Source: an uncultured Lachnospiraceae bacterium (GTDB taxonomy: Bacteria > Bacillota > Clostridia > Lachnospirales > Lachnospiraceae). From it: a stretch of 7,495 nt of DNA. Numbering within the stretch: the stretch's first letter is position 1; each line of letters opens with the position of its first letter. A program made the translations under genes and the position numbers. Below the pieces are notes generated by a model, which searched no databases, was not told the origin of the DNA, and was given only the letters and a program-made list of their open reading frames with translations. The stretch is taken from NCBI GenBank assembly GCA_934351705.1, contig CAKRJK010000063.1:1-7495 (forward strand), given 5' to 3'. Shown here piece by piece: positions 1 to 7,495 of this stretch.

Positions 1-1
1 A

Positions 2-37
2 TATGCAGCTGGTAAGATTGCAAGTAAATTAAAATAA
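2..37 (+). CDS. 3' end of an unidentified upstream gene (partial)
   Basis: The first bases read in frame as YAAGKIASKLK followed by a TAA stop at 35-37. The stop lies just ahead of the GGAGGA ribosome binding site of the next gene, with 16 bases between this stop and the next start, as expected for consecutive genes in one transcript. Eleven residues are too few to name a family. The small, basic C-terminal helix-like tail is compatible with many soluble proteins. The reading could be accidental, because an 11-codon open frame at a window edge is weak evidence on its own. If real, the gene is probably co-transcribed with the ATPase fragment downstream. Confidence 0.4.
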   Translation, partial: YAAGKIASKLK

Positions 38-53
38 TCAGGAGGACAAAAAT

Positions 54-974
54 ATGCAGATGAAAAAAGTAAAAGAGGTTTTAGTAACAGAGAATACAGA
101 TAAAAAAGAAGAAAAGAAAGCGGCGGTTAAGAGAAGACTGCAGCATGCAAAAACAGCCTTTGCACTGGCAATGATGGCAGTTAATATTTCCATGTTTATC
201 AATCATCTTCCGAACAAAAAAGATACCGTTGCCTTTTACACAGAGGATGCCAGTGGAAGCACTTCACAGGCGGCAAATACGGTAGAGGCGATGGAAGCGG
301 GAGCAGAAGTCTTTTTGATCGATGAGGATACCAGTGCCACCAACTTTATGATAAGAGATGAGTTAATGCAGCGAGTGGTAGTGCGGGAGATGGAACCGAT
401 TATCCCATTTATTGACAGGGTGAGAGAACTGTACGACAATCGGGGAATTTCCACAATTCTTGTGGCGGGGAGTTCGGGAGCTTATTTTAAAGAGGCGGAC
501 ACGATCATTCAGATGAAAGAATATGTTCCGACAGAGATTACGGAGCTGGCAAAAAAAGAGGCGGCACATTTTGAAATGGCGGTATCAAAGGCAGAACCGG
601 CACGGGAGCCGCACACAGACAGGATCGTAAAACAGGATACCGGATTTCAAAAAGAGGGAAGAATCAAGATCAAAACATTGGGGAAAGAAGCGTTTTCCAT
701 TAACAAAGAAAGTGTAGATTTGCGTCTGGTCGAGCAGCTTGTGGACAGTGAGCAGCTAAATGCCCTTGCCCGGATGGTAAAATATATGAAACTTCACAGC
801 TTTGACGGCAAAAAGACTTTAGGTCAGGCGGTGGAGGAGTTGTGGAACAAGATAGAACAGCAGGGAATAGCTGCTTTTTGTGAGAGAACACCTGCGGGGA
901 ACCTGACCATGCCGAGAAAACAGGAACTATATGCGGCATTGAACCGCTGTCGGGGATTACTCAAAATAGAGTAA
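54..974 (+). CDS. C-terminal half of a predicted ABC-class ATPase (COG3044/PF09818 type), P-loop missing, novel N-terminus
   Basis: The product is 306 aa. From about residue 43 it reads like the C-terminal half of the 'predicted ATPase of the ABC class' family. An INHLPNKKDT block is followed by the signature-like ASGSTSQAA at 66-74. A Walker B segment VFLIDEDTSATNF follows at 86-98, with acidic residues D90, E91 and D92, then EPIIPFIDRVRELY at 114-127. A helical C-terminal domain begins near 200 and ends in a PRKQELYAALNR-type motif. Family members are usually well over 500 aa and carry an N-terminal domain plus a glycine-rich P-loop before this region; both are absent. Residues 1-42 are instead lysine-rich and then hydrophobic (34-49), and I do not recognise them. 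The start at 54 is preferred because GGAGGA at 41-46 is spaced 7 bases from it; the ATG at 60 is possible. The protein cannot bind ATP through a normal Walker A. It may be a truncated, fused relic or a repurposed non-hydrolysing protein. The family call is from memory of motifs. Confidence 0.72.
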   Translation: MQMKKVKEVLVTENTDKKEEKKAAVKRRLQHAKTAFALAMMAVNISMFINHLPNKKDTVAFYTEDASGSTSQAANTVEAMEAGAEVFLIDEDTSATNFMIRDELMQRVVVREMEPIIPFIDRVRELYDNRGISTILVAGSSGAYFKEADTIIQMKEYVPTEITELAKKEAAHFEMAVSKAEPAREPHTDRIVKQDTGFQKEGRIKIKTLGKEAFSINKESVDLRLVEQLVDSEQLNALARMVKYMKLHSFDGKKTLGQAVEELWNKIEQQGIAAFCERTPAGNLTMPRKQELYAALNRCRGLLKIE

Positions 975-980
975 TTCCCG
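951..980. terminator. Hairpin at the convergent junction of the ATPase fragment and the acetyltransferase
   Basis: A 12-base arm CGGGGATTACTC (951-962) pairs with GAGTAATTCCCG (969-980) across a 6-base AAAATA loop, with one G-T wobble. It overlaps the last codons and stop of the plus-strand gene and sits directly against the stop of the minus-strand gene. Only a weak T-rich stretch follows on the plus strand and none on the minus strand. It is therefore a plausible but non-canonical shared terminator. Confidence 0.45.
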
Positions 981-982
981 TG

Positions 983-1564
983 TTACTTTAAATAATCTGT
1001 TTTGTCAGCGTCTGTAATGGCTCGAAGCACTTTACACGGATTGCCCACAGCGATCACATTCGCCGGTATATCTTTTGTCACGACACTGCCGGTTCCGATA
1101 ATGGTATTATCTCCGATGGTAACGCCTGCCAGTATTTTCACATCTCCGCCGAGCCAGACATTTTTACCGATGTGAACCGGCTTTCCGAAACATCCGCCGT
1201 GGATTCGTTCCTCTGCATCAATGGCGTGATTCACAGGATAGATTCCGATGTCAGGACCGAGCAATGAATTTGCCCCGATGACAACTTCTGCACAATCGAG
1301 GATCACGCATCCGAAATTGATGTATACATTATCTTCTATGGTAATGTTTTTGCCGAACTCGCAACGGAAATCAGGCTCGATCCACACATCTTTTCCAACC
1401 TTTTGAAACAGTTCGTTCATAATATTTTTTCGCAAATCAATCTCATCATCTACCGTGTTGTTATATGCTCTGAATAGTTTTTTGGCAACGATTCTTCGTT
1501 GAAACAAATCCTCGTCAAAATCATTATATATTTGTCCGTTCTGAAGTTTTTCCCATTCTGTCAT
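983..1564 (-). CDS. Maltose/galactoside-type O-acetyltransferase (left-handed beta-helix hexapeptide family)
   Basis: This 193 aa enzyme is of the Maa/NodL/LacA type, which transfers acetyl from acetyl-CoA to a sugar hydroxyl in the cytoplasm. Residues 1-55 match the helical N-terminal domain of maltose acetyltransferases (MTEWEKLQNGQIY start, then LFRAYN). From about 58 to 180 hexapeptide repeats build a left-handed beta helix, for example ITIEDNVYINFGCV (74-87) and VTIGDNTIIGTGSVV (148-162). His113 in YPVNHAIDAEER is the expected catalytic histidine. The segment VWLGGDV (136-142) and the closing NPCKVLR are typical of the acetyl-CoA site and the end of the helix. The start at 1564 is chosen because AAGGAG (minus strand, 1575-1580) lies 10 bases upstream; an in-frame GTG/ATG near 1603 has no good site. 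Length is normal for the family. The true sugar substrate cannot be read from sequence. The gene stands alone on its strand and converges on the ATPase fragment. Confidence 0.9.
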   Translation of the reverse strand: MTEWEKLQNGQIYNDFDEDLFQRRIVAKKLFRAYNNTVDDEIDLRKNIMNELFQKVGKDVWIEPDFRCEFGKNITIEDNVYINFGCVILDCAEVVIGANSLLGPDIGIYPVNHAIDAEERIHGGCFGKPVHIGKNVWLGGDVKILAGVTIGDNTIIGTGSVVTKDIPANVIAVGNPCKVLRAITDADKTDYLK

Positions 1565-1692
1565 TGTCTGTTTTCTCCTTATAAATACTAATTCGTTCAT
1601 CACAACATATTCTTATGCTATCATGTGTTTGGAAAAAAATGTACTGTTACATGAACGGGTTTAGTCTTTCCAAAGTCAAATAGTTAAAAATC

Positions 1693-1752
1693 TATTAAAT
1701 TTTATTAAATCCTAAAATGAATATTGACAAAAAAATAGCATAGTGTTATCTT
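1693..1752 (+). promoter_or_regulatory. Sigma-A-type promoter of groESL with AT-rich upstream repeats
   Basis: TTGACA at 1724-1729 is a perfect -35 box. Seventeen bases later TATCTT (1747-1752) matches four of six -10 positions and is preceded by TGT, giving an extended -10. The predicted start is near 1759. Upstream, TATTAAAT occurs twice at 1693-1700 and 1703-1710, exactly 10 bases apart and so on one face of the helix. That could act as an UP element; this last point is inference. The rest of the gap between the divergent acetyltransferase and groES (1565-1692) shows no clear feature, and I found no convincing minus-strand promoter there. Confidence 0.75.
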
Positions 1753-1766
1753 AAGTACATACGAAG

Positions 1767-2124
<358 letters not shown>

Positions 2125-2185
2125 AAAGGTTTTGCAGATAAAATGCAGGACTTTGGATCAGAAGAATGAAATAGAAATGAGGTAA

Positions 2186-3811
<1,626 letters not shown>

Positions 3812-3843
3812 ATTAGGTTTACCCATGTTAATCTAATAGAAAA

Positions 3844-3858
3844 GGCTGTAAAACAGCC
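3844..3858 (+). repeat. Short hairpin downstream of groEL
   Basis: GGCTGT (3844-3849) pairs with ACAGCC (3853-3858) around an AAA loop. It lies 32 bases past the groEL stop and just ahead of the larger hairpin at 3866-3897. There is no T run after it. It may be part of the groESL 3' untranslated region. Confidence 0.4.
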
Positions 3859-3865
3859 GTAAGGC

Positions 3866-3897
3866 AGAGAGGCATTACCGAAAGGTAATGCCTCTCT
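3866..3897 (+). terminator. Strong GAAA-capped hairpin downstream of groEL
   Basis: A perfect 14-base stem, AGAGAGGCATTACC (3866-3879) with its complement at 3884-3897, encloses a GAAA tetraloop. Such a stable stem just after a highly expressed operon is expected to terminate transcription or protect the mRNA 3' end. The usual run of T residues is missing (CAGATGATAG follows), so it is not a canonical intrinsic terminator; 3' end protection or pausing is equally likely. Confidence 0.6.
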
Positions 3898-3927
3898 CAG
3901 ATGATAGACAAAGTATATAGAATGATG

Positions 3928-3971
3928 AGCTGATGTATAAATGTAAAAATTTACGCATTAGCTTTATTTTT
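3928..3971 (+). terminator. AT-rich hairpin followed by a T-rich run, second groESL terminator candidate
   Basis: AGCTGATG (3928-3935) pairs with CATTAGCT (3956-3963), with one G-T wobble, and an inner GTAAA/TTTAC pairing is possible. TTTATTTTT follows directly (3963-3971). This supplies the T-rich tract that the stronger hairpin upstream lacks. The stem is weak, and the same bases merge into the promoter of the next gene. Confidence 0.4.
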
Positions 3972-3972
3972 A

Positions 3973-3981
3973 TGATATTAT
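3973..3981 (+). promoter_or_regulatory. Extended -10 promoter for the GNAT gene pair
   Basis: TGA followed by TATTAT (3976-3981) forms an extended -10 element about 60 bases before the first GNAT start. No good -35 box lies at 17 bases; TTTACG at 3950-3955 is 20 bases away, so activity would rely on the TG motif. Confidence 0.4.
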
Positions 3982-4042
3982 AGTGAAATAGCAAAATACG
4001 GCTTTTGATAACACATCAAAAAACAGGAGGGTGCAAAATATT

Positions 4043-4504
4043 ATGTTGAGATACAAAAAGGCAACCATGGAAGATATAGCACTATTGACAAAAACAAGAA
4101 TCACAGTCCTCAGAGCTGCTAACAAATTGTCAGATGATACGGATATGTCCGAGGTGGAAAAGGAATCGTATGATTATTATAAGGATGCACTTGGGCGTGA
4201 TACACATACCGCATACTTGGTTTTTGATGACGAAAGGTTTGTCGGTGCGGGAGGCGTTAGTTATTTTAAGGTCATGCCAACCTATCATAACAAGACAGGT
4301 GGTAAGGCATATATTATGAATATGTATACGGATCCTGAATACAGAAGACAGGGAATTGCTTTTGAAACGCTGCGATTACTCGTAGAAGATGCAAAAGAAC
4401 GGGGAATCAATGCGATTTCATTAGAGGCTACCGAGGCGGGAAGACCGTTGTATGAAAAGTTTGGATTTGTAAAAATGAACGATGAAATGGAATTGACAGA
4501 ATAA
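4043..4504 (+). CDS. GNAT-family N-acetyltransferase
   Basis: The product is 153 aa, the usual size of a single-domain GNAT enzyme, which moves acetyl from acetyl-CoA to an amine of a small molecule or protein. The acetyl-CoA-binding motif A is clear at about 91-113: IMNMYTDPEYRRQGIA, with the R-x-x-G-x-A pyrophosphate loop at 101-106, followed by the helix FETLRLLVEDAKERG. Motif B follows as ISLEATEAGRPLYEKFGFVKM (125-145), with the usual Tyr before the EKFGF turn. The N-terminal RYKKATMEDIALLTKTR is the typical first strand and helix. The start at 4043 is preferred: AGGAGG ends at 4030, 12 bases upstream, a little long. The in-frame GTG at 4031 abuts the binding site and cannot be used. The substrate is unknown. 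A second GNAT gene follows after 37 bases, probably on the same transcript. Confidence 0.92.
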   Translation: MLRYKKATMEDIALLTKTRITVLRAANKLSDDTDMSEVEKESYDYYKDALGRDTHTAYLVFDDERFVGAGGVSYFKVMPTYHNKTGGKAYIMNMYTDPEYRRQGIAFETLRLLVEDAKERGINAISLEATEAGRPLYEKFGFVKMNDEMELTE

Positions 4505-4541
4505 CGGAATTTCCGAAAGATAATTAATGGAGGAAACAGAA

Positions 4542-4946
4542 ATGAATATTGAATACAAAGACACACATGATTTTTCTTGTGAGGAACTGGAAGACCTTTT
4601 TTTGTCGGTGGACTGGTCCTCAGGACATTATCCTGATAAACTGGTTGTTGCGATGAAAAATTTCAAAACGGTATATTCTGCATGGGAGGGAGAAAAATTA
4701 ATAGGAATGATATGTGCAATGGATGATGGAATTATGAATGCATATATCCATTATCTATTAGTGAATCCGAACTATCACGGGAAGACTGTTGGCAGAACTT
4801 TAGTGGCAAAGATGAAAGAACACTATAAAGATTATTTACGGGTAGCGGTCATAGCCTATGATAACGAATTGCATTTTTATAAGCAATGCGGATTTCTGAA
4901 AAGTGAAGATGCATCACCGATGTTTATCACATCCTTGTGGACATAA
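4542..4946 (+). CDS. GNAT-family N-acetyltransferase (second of a pair)
   Basis: This 134 aa protein is a compact GNAT domain. The central strand IHYLLVNPNYHGKTVGRTLVAKM (69-91) carries the acetyl-CoA loop as H-G-K-x-V-G (79-84), a variant of the common Q-G-x-G-x-G form. The later strand and helix read VAVIAYDNELHFYKQCGF (101-118), where an asparagine and the FYKQCGF motif fit GNAT motif B. The N-terminal third, with WSSGHYPDKLVVAMKNF (25-41), resembles small GNATs that act on amines or antibiotics, but no substrate can be named. The start at 4542 is chosen over the in-frame ATG at 4527 because the earlier ATG overlaps the GGAGG binding site (4529-4533), which sits 8 bases before 4542. It lies 37 bases after the first GNAT gene and is not closely similar to it, so the pair is not a recent duplication. 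Confidence 0.9.
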   Translation: MNIEYKDTHDFSCEELEDLFLSVDWSSGHYPDKLVVAMKNFKTVYSAWEGEKLIGMICAMDDGIMNAYIHYLLVNPNYHGKTVGRTLVAKMKEHYKDYLRVAVIAYDNELHFYKQCGFLKSEDASPMFITSLWT

Positions 4947-4968
4947 AATTGCTTTTTTTACACAAGGA
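4932..4968 (+). terminator. Imperfect inverted repeat at the end of the second GNAT gene
   Basis: TCCTTGTG (4932-4939) is perfectly complementary to CACAAGGA (4961-4968). Between them TAAAA (4944-4948) can pair with TTTTA (4956-4960), leaving a 4-base bulge. The 5' arm is inside the last codons of the GNAT gene, and a run of seven T residues (4953-4959) lies within the loop and 3' arm. It may end the GNAT transcript, but the T run is not after the stem as in a standard terminator. Confidence 0.3.
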
Positions 4969-5020
4969 ATCCGACAAATAAAAATCCCGCAAAGATGTTG
5001 TATCCCAAAACACGCGAGAA

Positions 5021-5057
5021 GTCATAAAAACCCTTATATTATAGGTTTTCTAATGAC
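5021..5057. repeat. Imperfect inverted repeat upstream of the DegV-family gene
   Basis: GTCAT (5021-5025) plus AAAACC (5027-5032) are complementary to GGTTTT (5044-5049) plus ATGAC (5053-5057), separated by small unpaired stretches and an AT-rich centre. It lies in the gap of about 208 bases between the second GNAT gene and the DegV gene. It could be a terminator for the GNAT pair or an operator for degV; the sequence does not decide. Nothing else in this gap looks coding. Confidence 0.35.
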
Positions 5058-5154
5058 CTTACATGGTATGCATTACTACATTTACACGGAAAAAGAAGTG
5101 TGTTAGAATTTTCTTGTTTAGGAAAAAACAAGTTGAGGAATGAGGTTAAAATAT

Positions 5155-6027
5155 ATGGGAAAAGTTGCGGTTCTTACAGACAGTAACAGCGGCATTGTAC
5201 AAGCAGAAGCAGAGGAATTGGGAATATATGTAGTGCCGATGCCGTTTATGATAGAGGGAAAAACATTTTATGAGGGAATCGATTTGACACAGGAGGATTT
5301 CTATCAGAAATTGGAGGAAAATATTGATATTTCCACCTCCATGCCGGAACCGGGAAGTGTCATTGACATGTGGGAGCAGTTATTAAAAGAGTATGACGAA
5401 GTGGTGTACATTCCGATGTCCAGCGGTTTGAGCAGCTCTTGCCAGACAGCGACCATGTTAGCCGCAGACTACAACGGAAAAGTGGAAGTGGTCAACAACC
5501 AGAGAATTTCCGTTACCATGCGTCAATCAGTATTAGATGCGATCGAGCTTGCAGACGAGGGAAAAAGTGCGGCACAGATTAAAGAGATTTTAGAGGCGGC
5601 AAAGTTTGATTCCAGTATTTATATTATGCTGGATACTTTAACCTATCTCAAGCGTGGAGGACGTATTACACCGGCGGCAGCCGCATTCGGAGAGATATTA
5701 AAAATCAAACCGGTATTGCAGATTCAGGGTGAAAAATTAGATGCATTCGCAAAAGCCAGAACGGTCAAAAAAGCAAAGCAGATTATGATAAAAGCAATGA
5801 AAGATGATTTTGCAACAAGATTTGAAGATCCAAACGGCGAGAAAATGCATTTGGAACTGTCTTACACAAAAGACAGAGAAGCAGCGGAGGAGTTTAAGGA
5901 AGAGGTTCAGAAAGAATTTCCGAACAGCGTCATTGTTATGCAGCCGTTGTCTTTGAGCATTTCCTGTCATATCGGACCGGGAGCGTTGGCGATTGCCTGT
6001 TCCAAGAGTATAGAGGAACATAAATAG
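5155..6027 (+). CDS. DegV-family protein (FakB-type fatty-acid-binding protein)
   Basis: This 290 aa protein has the full length and order of motifs of the DegV/EDD fold. FakB members bind a free fatty acid and present it to the kinase FakA, which makes acyl-phosphate for membrane phospholipid synthesis. Visible family motifs are VLTDSNSGI (6-14), the STSMPEPGS loop (60-68), PMSSGLSSSCQTA (87-99), the central DTLTYLKRGGRI (160-171) and the C-terminal CHIGPGALAIAC (271-282). These contribute the ligand-binding and phosphate-contact residues in known members. The start at 5155 is chosen because TGAGGT (5141-5146) is spaced 8 bases upstream; the in-frame ATG at 5140 would overlap that site. No fakA gene is in the window. 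The lipid preference cannot be inferred. The gene appears monocistronic, ending at the strong hairpin shared with the convergent MATE gene. Confidence 0.93.
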   Translation: MGKVAVLTDSNSGIVQAEAEELGIYVVPMPFMIEGKTFYEGIDLTQEDFYQKLEENIDISTSMPEPGSVIDMWEQLLKEYDEVVYIPMSSGLSSSCQTATMLAADYNGKVEVVNNQRISVTMRQSVLDAIELADEGKSAAQIKEILEAAKFDSSIYIMLDTLTYLKRGGRITPAAAAFGEILKIKPVLQIQGEKLDAFAKARTVKKAKQIMIKAMKDDFATRFEDPNGEKMHLELSYTKDREAAEEFKEEVQKEFPNSVIVMQPLSLSISCHIGPGALAIACSKSIEEHK

Positions 6028-6051
6028 AATAGAGATTTAGACAAACTAGTC

Positions 6052-6086
6052 GTGGGTGATGCCGTTTTCTAACGGACATCACCCAC
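6052..6086. terminator. Strong bidirectional terminator hairpin between degV-type and MATE genes
   Basis: GTGGGTGATG (6052-6061) and CCGTT (6062-6066) pair with AACGG (6071-6075) and CATCACCCAC (6077-6086), around a TTCT loop and with a single bulged A at 6076. That gives a 15-base-pair stem. It lies between two converging genes, 24 bases after the plus-strand stop and 15 before the minus-strand stop. The plus side continues with TTGTTATAT, a weak T tract. Its position and stability make a shared terminator likely. Confidence 0.75.
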
Positions 6087-6101
6087 TTGTTATATCAAGG
6101 A

Positions 6102-7451
6102 TTAAAGAGATATTTGTGTGAGTTTTTTCTTCGTGCGCCGTTTCCAAAGAAGGTAATCTGCCATGTTCAGGATTCCGGCAAATATCCATGCTGCCGGGCT
6201 GGCAAGGCAGACTGCCGTATAACCGCCCACATCGAGGAAAAACGCAAGAACGACCACACGTCCGATCAATTCAAAAACGCCTCCGAGCATCGGGATCAAG
6301 CCTCTGCCGAGTCCCTGCAATGCCGTACGGTACAGGTACAAAATGGCAAGGAAGAAGAAAAACACGGAAATCGTGGTCAGGTATTGGGTGGCATAAGAAA
6401 TAATCTCCTCTGACGGTTCGGACAAAAACAGACGTATGAGATATTTTCCGCCGTAAGCACAGATTAAAGCGGTAAGTCCGGTCAACACCAAAGAGATATA
6501 AAACGCCTTGTGCATTCCGTCGTAGATCCGGTCATATTCCTCGGCACCCAGATTCTGTCCGCAGTAAGTCGACATCGTCGTTGCGAGCGAAGGCATTGTC
6601 TGTGTGGCAAGCTGCTCGACTTTGATTCCGGCAGTAAAAGCGGCAACCACGCTGGAGCCGAAAATGTTGACTGCCGTCTGCAAAAGCATTGTGCCGAATG
6701 CGGTGATCGAATAATTCAATGCCATAGGAATACCGATTCTTAATAAATCCCAGGAGCTTTTTGCATCAAAATAATAATCCTCCCTGCTTGTCCGCAGGAT
6801 TTCAAATTTGTAAAACATATAAACAATCGACACAACCGCTGCAATACACTGCGCGATGACCGTTGCAAGGGCGGCACCCTCCGTTCCCATATGCAAAAAG
6901 CGGATAAAGGAATAATCCAGAATAATATTTAAAACAGATGAAAAAATCAAAAAGTAAAGCGGTGTCTTGCTGTCACCGATTCCGCGAAGAATCGAGGAAA
7001 CCGTATTATAAAGCATAACCACGGGAATGCCCCAGAAATAAATATACAGATACGCATCTGCCATATCCAAAATATTTGCCGGTGTTTTCATCAAAATAAG
7101 AATCTGGCGGGAAGTGGTCACAGTAGCTATGGTCATAATCACAGAGATCACCAGTGTCAACATTAAAGACAGTGCGACATAATGCTTTAAGCGTTTAAAA
7201 TCCTTTGAGCCGTATGCCTGTGCAACCATTACGCCGAAGCCCTGTGAGATTCCGATGGCAAAATACATAATAAAAAATAAGATCGAACCGGTAGAACCGA
7301 CTGCGGCAAGGGCATCCTCGCCGAGAAATTGTCCTACGATAATTGTATCTACCATATTGTAAAATTGCTGAAAAATATTTCCGATTAAAACAGGAAGAGA
7401 AAACCAAAGAATGAGTTTCATCGGATTTCCTGTTGTCATGTTCTTTTCCAT
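6102..7451 (-). CDS. MATE-family efflux transporter
   Basis: This 449 aa polytopic membrane protein has the length and pattern of the bacterial MATE (multidrug and toxin extrusion) family, which exports cationic drugs or metabolites in exchange for Na+ or H+. About twelve hydrophobic segments can be traced as two related halves. Family motifs in the first half include LILWFSLPVLIGNIFQQFYN (13-32), VDTIIVGQFLGEDALAAVG (34-52), VAQAYGSKD (76-84), RGIGDSKTPLYF (156-167) and LNIILDYSFI (174-183). The second half mirrors these with STYCGQNLGAEEYDRI (294-309), the counterpart of the AQAYGSKD loop, and RTALQGLGRG (375-384). The basic tail WKRRTKKK (436-443) is expected on the cytoplasmic side. The start at 7451 has AAGGAG (minus strand, 7459-7464) 7 bases upstream. 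The best match is the NorM/YoeA-like bacterial branch, but substrate and coupling ion are unknown. No regulator gene adjoins it in the window. Confidence 0.95.
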   Translation of the reverse strand: MEKNMTTGNPMKLILWFSLPVLIGNIFQQFYNMVDTIIVGQFLGEDALAAVGSTGSILFFIMYFAIGISQGFGVMVAQAYGSKDFKRLKHYVALSLMLTLVISVIMTIATVTTSRQILILMKTPANILDMADAYLYIYFWGIPVVMLYNTVSSILRGIGDSKTPLYFLIFSSVLNIILDYSFIRFLHMGTEGAALATVIAQCIAAVVSIVYMFYKFEILRTSREDYYFDAKSSWDLLRIGIPMALNYSITAFGTMLLQTAVNIFGSSVVAAFTAGIKVEQLATQTMPSLATTMSTYCGQNLGAEEYDRIYDGMHKAFYISLVLTGLTALICAYGGKYLIRLFLSEPSEEIISYATQYLTTISVFFFFLAILYLYRTALQGLGRGLIPMLGGVFELIGRVVVLAFFLDVGGYTAVCLASPAAWIFAGILNMADYLLWKRRTKKKLTQISL

Positions 7452-7495
7452 CTAAAAACTCCTTTTTTCATTTGTACAAGAAAGAGCCATATCGT

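Noticed and set aside
4031..4042. GTG start four codons upstream of the first GNAT start
   Set aside because: It directly abuts the AGGAGG at 4025-4030, leaving no spacing for the ribosome.
4953..4959. Run of seven T residues after the second GNAT stop as a canonical intrinsic terminator
   Set aside because: No GC-rich stem ends immediately before the run. The only stem available places the T run inside the hairpin, so I list it as a low-confidence inverted repeat instead.
4903..5106. 67-codon open frame overlapping the end of the second GNAT gene
   Set aside because: No ribosome binding site, unusual His/Cys/Ile-rich composition, and half of it is an out-of-frame shadow of the GNAT gene. 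It looks like chance in AT-rich intergenic DNA.
6087..6413. 108-codon plus-strand frame over the 3' end of the MATE gene
   Set aside because: It is antisense to a clear membrane transporter gene, has a Lys/Glu/Gln-rich shadow translation and no ribosome binding site.
7472..7479. Palindrome TTGTACAA upstream of the MATE gene as a regulator operator
   Set aside because: Eight bases is too short to support an operator claim, it is very close to the window edge, and no regulator gene is nearby.

Overview
The window looks like ordinary chromosomal DNA of a low-to-moderate GC Firmicute, most likely a clostridium of the Lachnospiraceae type. Supporting signs are strong AGGAGG-type ribosome binding sites, A-rich codon use, a canonical CIRCE operator in front of groESL, and GroEL/GroES sequences of clostridial character. 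The family-level assignment is inference from sequence feel, not from a search.

Layout, left to right. (1) The last codons of an unidentified gene (2-37). (2) A plus-strand gene (54-974) whose product is the C-terminal half of a predicted ABC-class ATPase (COG3044/PF09818 type). An unrelated lysine-rich, hydrophobic N-terminus replaces the family's N-terminal domain and P-loop. (3) A convergent minus-strand maltose/galactoside-type O-acetyltransferase (983-1564), with a hairpin at the junction. (4) The heat-shock chaperonin operon: a sigma-A-like promoter with AT-rich upstream repeats, CIRCE, groES (1840-2124) and groEL (2192-3811). It is followed by two hairpins without a T run and by a weaker hairpin with one. 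(5) Two adjacent GNAT acetyltransferase genes (4043-4504 and 4542-4946), behind an extended -10 promoter. (6) A short intergenic stretch with several inverted repeats, then a DegV/FakB-type fatty-acid-binding protein (5155-6027). (7) A strong hairpin shared with a convergent MATE-family efflux transporter on the minus strand (6102-7451).

Functionally, groES and groEL form one well-understood unit under HrcA/CIRCE control. The other genes look like separate housekeeping or accessory loci: small-molecule acetylation, phospholipid fatty-acid supply and drug or cation export. I see no phage genes, insertion sequence, CRISPR array, tRNA, rRNA or defence operon, and I do not see a new multi-gene system. 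The item most worth a second look is the P-loop-less ABC-class ATPase fragment. It kept a long open frame, its own ribosome binding site and a new N-terminus, so it could be a decaying relic or a repurposed chimeric protein.
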